This document shows, in pieces, positions 1 to 5,718 of a stretch of 10,601 bases of DNA. Both the position numbers and the translations under genes were made by a program. How positions within the stretch are numbered: position 1 is the first letter of the stretch; every line of letters begins with the position of its first letter. The notes beneath the pieces are model-generated. The model saw nothing but the letters and a program-made list of their open reading frames with translations, had not been told where the DNA came from and did not search any database. Location: NCBI GenBank assembly GCA_031257955.1, contig JAIRNQ010000284.1, forward strand, positions 1 through 10,601, given 5' to 3'. Source of the stretch: Deltaproteobacteria bacterium. Lineage in GTDB: Bacteria > Desulfobacterota > Desulfarculia > Adiutricales > Adiutricaceae.

Positions 1-347
1 GACACTGGAGTAAGTAGATATCTTTTAATTGTTATTTTTTTATCTTCTCCTTGAATAGTAATTGGACTACGTACATTTGTACGTAATGTTATACCAATTT
101 GTTTATATTCTTCTTTTGCTTGTTTTATAATTTCTTTTTCATTGATGTTAGAAAATAAGAAACTTAAACTTTCATCATTTAAAATACCTATATAATTATT
201 AAATTCATAATATTTATGGTCAACATTATCTAATGTCAAAAAATTATTCTTCTGTTCCAATTTTAATACTAATGATTCATAAAAAGTATTATATAGTTCG
301 TTAATTTCGCTTAATTTAGCGGAAGGGAACGCTTTTTGCTGGTGCAT
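1..347 (-). CDS. Partial AT-rich ORF, possibly a transposase N-terminus (runs off left edge)
   Basis: Reading the minus strand from the CAT at 345-347 gives 115 uninterrupted codons to the window edge. The protein starts MHQQKAFPSAKLSEINELYN and ends near ITIKRYLLTPV. A good Shine-Dalgarno (GGAGAAAG on the minus strand, about 352-359) lies just before the ATG, which supports this start. Base composition is very AT-rich, unlike the GC-rich genes from 2173 on, and the protein is rich in Lys, Asn, Ile and Glu, which suggests horizontally acquired DNA. I do not recognise the family with certainty. A short basic beta-strand motif near residues 98-112 (ITIQGEDKKITIKRYL) recalls the 'fG.v.v.R.y' segment in N-termini of some transposases (ISKra4- or UPF0236-like), but this is only a resemblance. 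No signal peptide or membrane segment is visible. The C-terminal part, which would decide the function, is outside the window. Confidence 0.72.
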   Translation of the reverse strand, partial: MHQQKAFPSAKLSEINELYNTFYESLVLKLEQKNNFLTLDNVDHKYYEFNNYIGILNDESLSFLFSNINEKEIIKQAKEEYKQIGITLRTNVRSPITIQGEDKKITIKRYLLTPV

Positions 348-444
348 ATTCTTTCTCCAAGAATTCTGAAGGTGAGAATAATGTACCACATAATTTTTAG
401 GATGTCTAATAAAATTCTATGCACCCCCAGTACAAAAGCGTCAA
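348..444 (-). promoter_or_regulatory. Possible promoter region of the left-edge minus-strand gene
   Basis: On the minus strand, upstream of the ATG at 347, there is a TTGACG (plus-strand 439-444) followed after 19 nt by TAGAAT (plus-strand 414-419). The spacing is longer than ideal. A second weak pair nearer the gene is TTAGAC, 18 nt, TACATT. Either could drive the AT-rich gene. Promoter-like hexamers are common by chance in AT-rich DNA, so this is tentative. Confidence 0.25.
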
Positions 445-485
445 TTTTTTTTTCAAACCGGCCTGAAATTTGAGAATATTGGCAT

Positions 486-785
486 CTATTTTGCGTACAA
501 CCCGTCCCCTATCCGTTTTTTCCAGACCGACACGGGAGGGATTTTTTCAGGAGGGCTCAAGAGTACATCCTCTAAATACTGGCCGCAGCGATTGGGCAAC
601 TTAACGATTGAGCCGAAGCTTTCTTTCTGTGACTCACTGTCGTTTGAGTAGCGCCGTATTGGCTCGAGAAAATTGATTCCAAGCTTTCGCATAATCGACA
701 GAATTTCAGCTCCATTGCCGCGGTAAACTTTGCAATGGTCTTCATCAAATGAATCTCTGTCATCCAGAATCTTGCGCAGATTTTC
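486..785 (-). pseudogene. ORF remnant of unknown family, no usable start codon
   Basis: A minus-strand frame is open for 99 codons, from just after a TAA at 786-788 to a TAG at 486-488. It contains no ATG until the one at 690-692, where MRKLGINFLEPIRRY begins. The part upstream of that ATG reads like real protein (LRKILDDRDSFDED, then CKVYRGNGAEILSI), so the visible ORF is probably the 3' end of a longer gene whose 5' part was lost or frameshifted. No Shine-Dalgarno lies at a sensible distance before the internal ATG. I do not recognise the family. Its position between an AT-rich gene and strong inverted repeats fits a decayed mobile-element gene, but no catalytic motif is visible. An alternative minus-strand frame over 572-793 encodes a Cys/Met-rich peptide and is probably a shadow. 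Confidence 0.4.
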
Positions 786-884
786 TTACGCAAATTCTAG
801 AATTATGTCGAACTGCCAATGAAACAGTAAAATAGGTAAATTTTTGTCGAAAATGGGTAACATAGGTCACCCTTCTGCCTGCAA

Positions 885-914
885 CCTCCGGTGCCCGCAA
901 GCGGGCACCGGAGG
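885..914. repeat. Perfect 14-bp inverted repeat (strong hairpin)
   Basis: CCTCCGGTGCCCGC (885-898) is followed after AA by its exact reverse complement (901-914). The stem is GC-rich with almost no spacer, so the real loop would be at least 4 nt. There is no T-run on either side, so it is not a textbook intrinsic terminator. It could be a REP-type palindromic element, a mobile-element end, or the terminator of a lost gene. Confidence 0.85.
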
Positions 915-925
915 GGGGAAAGGCT

Positions 926-954
926 CCCAAAATTTCAGATCTCCAAATTTTGGG
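926..954. repeat. 10-bp perfect inverted repeat with 9-nt loop
   Basis: CCCAAAATTT (926-935) pairs with AAATTTTGGG (945-954) around a 9-nt loop. It lies 11 nt after the 885-914 hairpin. The same decamer CCCAAAATTT recurs at 1691-1700. The stem is short of GC, so its role is uncertain; it may be a mobile-element end or a protein-binding dyad. Confidence 0.7.
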
Positions 955-977
955 CAATAGTTCCATGGGGTACCCCC

Positions 978-1260
978 AACAATTTATGGAAGTATACCTC
1001 TACAAAGTTTCGTGGAAATCAAGAGTATTTATAAAACTTTATCATTAAATAATACTAAATTAATTTGATAGAAAGTTATCTAGTAATTTAAAGTAAAAAT
1101 TTATGCTTTTAATAATAAATATGCCTTAGTTGTTCTAAAATTTTTTATCGTCAATAATAAATCAAAAACTTGCTTTAATACTAATACGTAGTTTAATTTA
1201 GCATGAAAAGACTAGCAAGAGGTGCTTATAATCACCTAAATTACTTTATCGCTCTAAAGT
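978..1260. other. AT-rich gene-free stretch
   Basis: About 280 bp of very AT-rich DNA with scattered stop codons in the frames I inspected and no Shine-Dalgarno-led ORF. I saw no tRNA, small RNA or terminator signature. Its right boundary with the GC-rich repeat region is abrupt, near 1260. This may be the remains of acquired DNA or a DNA-unwinding-type stretch next to the tandem array. Confidence 0.6.
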
Positions 1261-1310
1261 GACCGGAAGGCCTCCCAAGCTGGCCTCTTGGCCGAGACAT
1301 CGCAAGTTCT

Positions 1311-1472
1311 GGTTCACCCGTCTTGAGTCCTGGGTCACCCATCGAGGTCCGGGTCACCCGTCGCGAGTCCAGGGTCACCCATCGAGGTCCGGGTCACCCG
1401 TCGCGAGTCCGGGGGCACCCATCGAGGTCTGGGCCATCCGTCGCGAGTCCTGGGTCACCCGTCGCGAGTCCG
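1311..1472. repeat. Tandem array of alternating 19- and 21-bp units (40-bp dimer)
   Basis: Eight units start with variants of GGGTCACCC: 1311-1331, 1332-1350, 1351-1371, 1372-1390, 1391-1411, 1412-1430, 1431-1451 and 1452-1472; a ninth is truncated from 1473. Type A is 19 bp (GGGTCACCCATCGAGGTCC) and type B is 21 bp (GGGTCACCCGTCGCGAGTCC plus one base). From 1332 they alternate A-B, A-B, A-B, then B, so the higher-order period is 40 bp. Neither 40 nor the single units keep one frame, and the two overlapping plus-strand ORFs here encode only frame-shifted His/Pro/Ser/Arg-rich repeats, so the array is probably non-coding. Each unit carries a small dyad (GGGT-C-ACCC). Confidence 0.9.
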
Positions 1473-1497
1473 GGGGCAAATCTGGGCCCAATACGCG

Positions 1498-1515
1498 GCC
1501 AAGCTTAAGCTTGGC
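1498..1515. repeat. Perfect 18-bp palindrome
   Basis: GCCAAGCTTAAGCTTGGC is self-complementary over all 18 bases with no spacer. It lies 25 bp after the last full tandem unit and is followed by AAAAAGGC. With no loop it is more likely a dimeric protein-binding site or recombination relic than an RNA terminator. Confidence 0.75.
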
Positions 1516-1681
1516 AAAAAGGCTAAAAATAAGTTTAATTTTTTCCGGACCTTATAGCCGAATTTAACGGGGATTTTCAATTTTCTTAAAATGAGTTATA
1601 ATTTCAATATGGATAACCCTTGAGTCTTTTGGCATGGATTCTAGACTAAGCTTTTGGATTTGGACTATCTTTTATGGGCCT

Positions 1682-1697
1682 TTTTGGGTACCCAAAA
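1682..1697. repeat. Perfect 16-bp palindrome TTTTGGGTACCCAAAA
   Basis: The site is self-complementary around a central GGGTACCC. A shorter palindrome with the same centre, GGGGTACCCC, occurs at 967-976. The right arm extends into CCCAAAATTT, shared with 926-935. Confidence 0.7.
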
Positions 1698-1712
1698 TTT
1701 AGCTAATGTGTC

Positions 1713-1733
1713 ACGCTTTTTTTAGCGTATAAT
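1713..1733 (+). promoter_or_regulatory. T-loop hairpin overlapping a TATAAT box
   Basis: ACGCT (1713-1717) and AGCGT (1724-1728) form a 5-bp stem around six T residues. A perfect TATAAT (1728-1733) begins on the last base of the stem. No good -35 hexamer lies 16-18 bp upstream. If this is a promoter, the kinase transcript would have a leader of more than 400 nt. It is weak on its own. Confidence 0.25.
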
Positions 1734-1912
1734 CTCTCTGCGCCTTAGATTTCAAATCTCCTACAAAATGTTATAGTCAATTGGCCCCGTTTGGAGGTTT
1801 GGGCGTTTTTTTACCCACTTGTCCAGTAAACGTCCGTTACGAAAACGGGTTCCAGAACTTGGCCCGCCAATTGCATTTGGATAGGCCCTAGGGGCCGGCT
1901 TGGCCTTGTACA

Positions 1913-1939
1913 TACGCACCCCAGCGGCGGCTGGGCGTA
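1913..1939 (+). other. Bulged GC-rich hairpin in the leader region of the kinase
   Basis: TACG, a CAC bulge and CCCAGC (to 1925) pair with GCTGGG and CGTA (1930-1939) around a GGCG loop. The rest of 1734-2061 holds no ORF I would defend; a minus-strand frame at 1811-2050 has no Shine-Dalgarno and looks non-coding. The hairpin may be a structured leader element. I do not recognise a known riboswitch. Confidence 0.35.
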
Positions 1940-2061
1940 CGAGGCTGAAATGGCCCCTTTATTTAAAGCCCGGCTCTGGTGACTGGGTTGACTCACAGGG
2001 CCAATAATTCCTCCCCAAAGGTGACGATTACGGTCATCGGGACCGGTCATTGAGACCGGCC

Positions 2062-2081
2062 GGCGGTCGGTTGGCGGTCGG
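2062..2081. promoter_or_regulatory. Direct repeat GGCGGTCGG with 11-bp period upstream of kinase
   Basis: GGCGGTCGG occurs at 2062-2070 and 2073-2081, separated by TT, about 90 bp before the kinase start. The palindrome GACCGGTC (2041-2048) sits just upstream. An 11-bp period places both copies on one DNA face, as in response-regulator half-sites. No convincing -35/-10 pair follows before 2173; TACATT at 2121-2126 is the nearest -10-like hexamer. Confidence 0.35.
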
Positions 2082-2172
2082 CCTTTCGTTATGACTTTTA
2101 GGGCTTTGGTGTTTTTGCCTTACATTCCGTTCAAAAATAAAGCACAATCGCGATTTGGAGAGTGTGAGTTAA

Positions 2173-5100
2173 ATGGCGTTGCATTTGTCATCCTGGATAG
2201 GACAACAGACGAATAAAATTACCACTAAGTTGGGTATTGGGCTTAGAGGGAAGTTAATCACCATATTCATGCTGGTTAAAGTCCTGCCCTTGGTCCTGCT
2301 AGCCGTCATCGCTTGGCGCCAGGTCACCAACCAGGGCGAGACCCTCAAAGACATCTCCGTCGAAGACTCCTCCAAGGCCCTCCATGCCAGCGCCGTCGAA
2401 AACATCGAACGCCTTTCCACCATTGTGGCCCAACGGGTAGCCGACTTCCTTTACGACCGCGACAACGACCTTATCGTGCTCGCCAATTCCGAGATCAGCA
2501 AAAAATCCCTAAAATCCTTCGTCGAAAACAAAACCTCACCCATTATACAAACCGGCAAATGGATATACGACGAGGAGCAAAAGATCTGGGTACCTTCCCA
2601 GCCCCTCCCACAGATTGGCTCGGCGGGGGTATCGTCGAACACCGAAAACGACGAAAGCTTCAACCCCAAGCCGCCGGACTTTTACGAGTCCAAAATGGTG
2701 CCCATCTACGACGAGATCACCTACGTAGATTTAGACGGCCGTGAGCAGATTAAGGCCGTGTCCACCGGTACGACCAAAAAGCGCTTCCCCATGGACCCCG
2801 AGCTTAAAGACGTCTCCAAGAAAGAAAACACCTTCGTAAAGGCGGAAGATTATTTTCAACACCTAAAGGAGCTGGAACCTGGCGAGATTTACGTTTCCGA
2901 CGTCATTGGGGCCTACGTGCCCTCCAATTACATCGGCATGTACAACCCGGAGAACGTGGCCAAGGCTGCCGCGGATCGGGGCTACCCGATCGAATACGAC
3001 CCCGAGAACCAGGCCTACGCCGGCAAAGAAAATCCCAACGGCATACGCTTTGAGGGTATCGTCAGGTTCGCCACCCCGGTGGCCGGCCCGGGCGGCCAGA
3101 AGATTGGTTACCTGACCATGGCCATGAACCACGACCACGTCATGGAATTCGTGGATCACGTAACCCCCATGAATGAGCGAACGGTTCTGCTGCCCAGCGC
3201 CTACGAAGGGAACTACGCCTTCATCTGGGACTATAAGTGCCGCAGTGTCTGCCACCCCAGGCACCACTCCATCGTCGGCTTCGACCCGGAAACCGGCGAG
3301 CCCCAGATCCCATGGCTGGAAAGTTCCATCTATGACGGCTTCCTGGAAAGCGGCGTCCTTAAATGGACCGACTACGTCAAGGATTACCCGGAATTTTTTG
3401 AGCAGTCCCGGTCCAAAAAACCCGCCCCGGCCCTGACCAAGGCCGGAATGGTCGGACTGGACGGCCGCTACCTCAATAACGCCCCCCAATGCGTGGGTTG
3501 GATGGATCTGACCGGCGGGGGTGGCTCCGGCTCATTTTTCATTCTCTGGAGCGGTCTCTACAAGCTCAACACGGCGGCGGCAATCCCTTACTACACCGGC
3601 CATTACTCCCCGTCAGAGGCCAACGGCTTTTCCCGGCGCGGCTTCGGCTTCGTGGCCATTGGGTCGGAGCTGGAATATTTCACCAAACCGGCCAGGGAAA
3701 CCGAGGCCACGCTCAACAACACGGTGGCCCAAAACCTACGGGGCACCTTCATTCAACTGACCCTGACCACCTTGGCCCTAATTGTGTTGGTGGTGTTCAT
3801 CGCCATATGGATGGCCTCTTTCATCACCAGAAACATTACCGAACTCATCAACGGCATCTTTAGGTTCCGCTCCGGTGAGCGCCAGTTCCGCTTCGGGGCC
3901 AGGTTCAAGGACGAGTTCGGTACCTTGGCCAGTTCCTTTGACGACATGGCTTCAAGCATCGAAGACAGTATCAAAAACCCCTTGAGCATCGTGGACATGG
4001 AGGGCAACGTTATTTACATGAATAACCCGGCCCTCAATTACTACAACAAAACCCTCGAGGAGATGGTGGGCAGATCCTGGTTACCCCAGTCGATTTTCCC
4101 CCAGGACTCCATATACGATCCCATCAAGGCCCTCATTGAAGGGCGGGAAGCGGCCACTATGCTTGAGTCCAAAACCGGTCGGTATATTAGCGGGCTGGCC
4201 AACTACCTCTACGACAAGGACGGCAACACAAGCGGCTATATCATCGAGACCCGGGACGTGACCGACATGGTCCAGAAGCAGATTGAGCTTGAGGAGGCCA
4301 TGAACGAGGCTAAGAGAGCCAACGAACATAAGGGTGAATTCTTGGCCCACATGAGCCATGAAATCCGGACGCCCATGAACGCCATCATTGGCCTGTCTTC
4401 TATCGTCAGAGGGAACCTGGATCACATCCAAAGCGACAGCCCGGAATACAATGAGCTGAAAGACAACGTTAAACAAATTGAGAGCTCGTCCCTCCATTTG
4501 CTGGGTCTATTAAACGACATTCTGGATCTGTCCAAGATCGAGGCCGGAAAGATCGAACTCTCGTCCGAGCCAACCGAGCTTAAGGTTCTGGCCAACACCG
4601 TTACCAGCATCATGAAAACCCGGTGCAAGGAAAAGAACATCGACTTCGTTACCGACATCTACGGTTACGAGCCGTCGAACTTCATAACCGACCCCCTCCA
4701 CCTAAGGCAAGTGTTGATTAACCTTCTAGGGAATTCGGTTAAGTTCACCCCCGAGCTGGGCACCATAACCTTCAAGGTCCACCGCCTCGACCGGAAAGAC
4801 GGGAAGTCCCTGATGGAGTTTATCGTCCAGGATACGGGCATCGGCATCTCCGAAGAAAACATCAAGGCCATTTTCAAGCCCTTCGAGCAGGGCAGCGGCA
4901 ACATCACCAAACAATACGGCGGGACCGGGCTGGGCCTGACCATCAGCCGCCACATCGTTAACCTCTTTGGCGGAGACATCAAGGTTGAGAGCGAAGTCGG
5001 AAAAGGCAGTAGGTTCAGCTTCAGCATCTGGCTGCAGGAGACTGACCTACAGGCCCCGATCCTCCAGGTGGCCAAGGATCCCAAAGACCGCTTCGTCGGA

Positions 5101-5478
5101 AAACGGGTCCTGTTGGTCGATGACGTGGATCTCAACCGCAAGATCGCCAAAGCCATGCTGAAGGTTACCGGAATTAAGGTGGACGAGGCGGTGGACGGTT
5201 CGGCGGCCGTCAAGATGTTTGAGGATTCACCCGAACACACTTATGATATTATACTCATGGACGTTCAGATGCCCATTATGGACGGCTACCAAGCCAGCGC
5301 GGCCATCCGGCACCTGGACCGGAGCGATGCCCAAAACGTGCCCATCATCGCCCTGACGGCCAACGCCTTCAAGGAGGACATCGACAAGGCACTCCAGGCC
5401 GGTATGAACGCCCACATCGCCAAACCCATTAAAACCGACAAGATCGTCGAGATCATGAGCCAGCACCTGGCCGCCTAA
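2173..5478 (+). CDS. Cache-HAMP-PAS hybrid sensor histidine kinase with receiver domain
   Basis: An 1101-aa inner-membrane hybrid kinase. TM1 is near residues 28-48. The extracytoplasmic part (about 50-525) is of the double-Cache type. TM2 is near 528-550, then HAMP (about 550-602) and PAS (about 603-700). HisKA carries phospho-His H729 in SHEIRTP. HATPase has the N box (HLRQVLINLLGNSVKF, 843-858), G1 (DTGIGI, 887-892), F box (FKPFEQ, 901-906) and G2 (GGTGLGL, 916-922). The receiver (about 977-1098) has acidic pair D983-D984, phospho-Asp D1030, T1062 and K1084, all intact. The Cache domain has a Cys/His cluster, CRSVCHPRHH (356-365), with C440 later; I recall the CHPRHH and APQC blocks as conserved in deltaproteobacterial relatives. 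GGAG at 2157-2160 precedes the ATG at slightly long spacing. No separate response regulator or phosphotransfer protein lies nearby, so the signal and output are unknown. A CCC-GGCC hairpin follows the stop. Confidence 0.95.
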   Translation: MALHLSSWIGQQTNKITTKLGIGLRGKLITIFMLVKVLPLVLLAVIAWRQVTNQGETLKDISVEDSSKALHASAVENIERLSTIVAQRVADFLYDRDNDLIVLANSEISKKSLKSFVENKTSPIIQTGKWIYDEEQKIWVPSQPLPQIGSAGVSSNTENDESFNPKPPDFYESKMVPIYDEITYVDLDGREQIKAVSTGTTKKRFPMDPELKDVSKKENTFVKAEDYFQHLKELEPGEIYVSDVIGAYVPSNYIGMYNPENVAKAAADRGYPIEYDPENQAYAGKENPNGIRFEGIVRFATPVAGPGGQKIGYLTMAMNHDHVMEFVDHVTPMNERTVLLPSAYEGNYAFIWDYKCRSVCHPRHHSIVGFDPETGEPQIPWLESSIYDGFLESGVLKWTDYVKDYPEFFEQSRSKKPAPALTKAGMVGLDGRYLNNAPQCVGWMDLTGGGGSGSFFILWSGLYKLNTAAAIPYYTGHYSPSEANGFSRRGFGFVAIGSELEYFTKPARETEATLNNTVAQNLRGTFIQLTLTTLALIVLVVFIAIWMASFITRNITELINGIFRFRSGERQFRFGARFKDEFGTLASSFDDMASSIEDSIKNPLSIVDMEGNVIYMNNPALNYYNKTLEEMVGRSWLPQSIFPQDSIYDPIKALIEGREAATMLESKTGRYISGLANYLYDKDGNTSGYIIETRDVTDMVQKQIELEEAMNEAKRANEHKGEFLAHMSHEIRTPMNAIIGLSSIVRGNLDHIQSDSPEYNELKDNVKQIESSSLHLLGLLNDILDLSKIEAGKIELSSEPTELKVLANTVTSIMKTRCKEKNIDFVTDIYGYEPSNFITDPLHLRQVLINLLGNSVKFTPELGTITFKVHRLDRKDGKSLMEFIVQDTGIGISEENIKAIFKPFEQGSGNITKQYGGTGLGLTISRHIVNLFGGDIKVESEVGKGSRFSFSIWLQETDLQAPILQVAKDPKDRFVGKRVLLVDDVDLNRKIAKAMLKVTGIKVDEAVDGSAAVKMFEDSPEHTYDIILMDVQMPIMDGYQASAAIRHLDRSDAQNVPIIALTANAFKEDIDKALQAGMNAHIAKPIKTDKIVEIMSQHLAA

Positions 5479-5480
5479 CC

Positions 5481-5499
5481 CCCTGGCCTTTGGCCTGGG
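5481..5499 (+). terminator. Hairpin just after the kinase stop
   Basis: CCC-T-GGCC (5481-5488) pairs with GGCC-T-GGG (5492-5499) around a TTT loop, with one T-T mismatch. It begins two bases after the stop codon. Only short C/T runs follow, not a clean T tract, so termination is plausible but unproven. A second small hairpin (AGGCG-TTT-CGCCT, 5612-5624) lies further on, followed by T-rich DNA. The 240-bp gap to the next gene shows no riboswitch I recognise and no clear promoter. Confidence 0.4.
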
Positions 5500-5718
5500 C
5501 TTCTCCCGAACCCTTTTGCCCGAGCCCGGCCGGAACTCTTCGGCCGAATTGCCCCGCGGGGCCGGACTGGATTGTTTTGCGTTTTTTGAAGCGCCTTTAG
5601 CGAACGGCCATAGGCGTTTCGCCTTAATCGATACGCTTTTTCGATAGGCCTTTTTCGATTCTTCCCTTCCTTTCGGGACGGAATCTTCCCGGCCGGATTG
5701 ACGGCCCCAAGGATGGCC

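Noticed and set aside
760..966. Minus-strand ORF (68 aa) over the two inverted repeats
   Set aside because: It reads through both palindromes and an unrelated flank, giving no coherent protein.
1311..1480. CRISPR array
   Set aside because: There are no variable spacers between repeats; the units are contiguous with a period of about 20 bp.
1259..1567. Plus-strand ORF with HPSR/RRES-type repeats, and a second overlapping one at 1323-1508
   Set aside because: The repeat units are 19 and 21 bp, so the frame changes from unit to unit; there is no convincing Shine-Dalgarno and the peptide simply reads the DNA array.
1811..2050. Minus-strand ORF (79 aa) in the leader of the kinase
   Set aside because: No Shine-Dalgarno, no motif, and it overlaps hairpins and repeats that look regulatory.
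2863..3489. Long minus-strand ORF (208 aa) inside the kinase gene
   Set aside because: It is antisense to a well-supported kinase with intact domains; such long shadows are common opposite GC-rich genes.
5479..5718. Cobalamin riboswitch upstream of the importer
   Set aside because: I could not find the conserved B12-box core or the required multi-stem layout; only short local hairpins are present.
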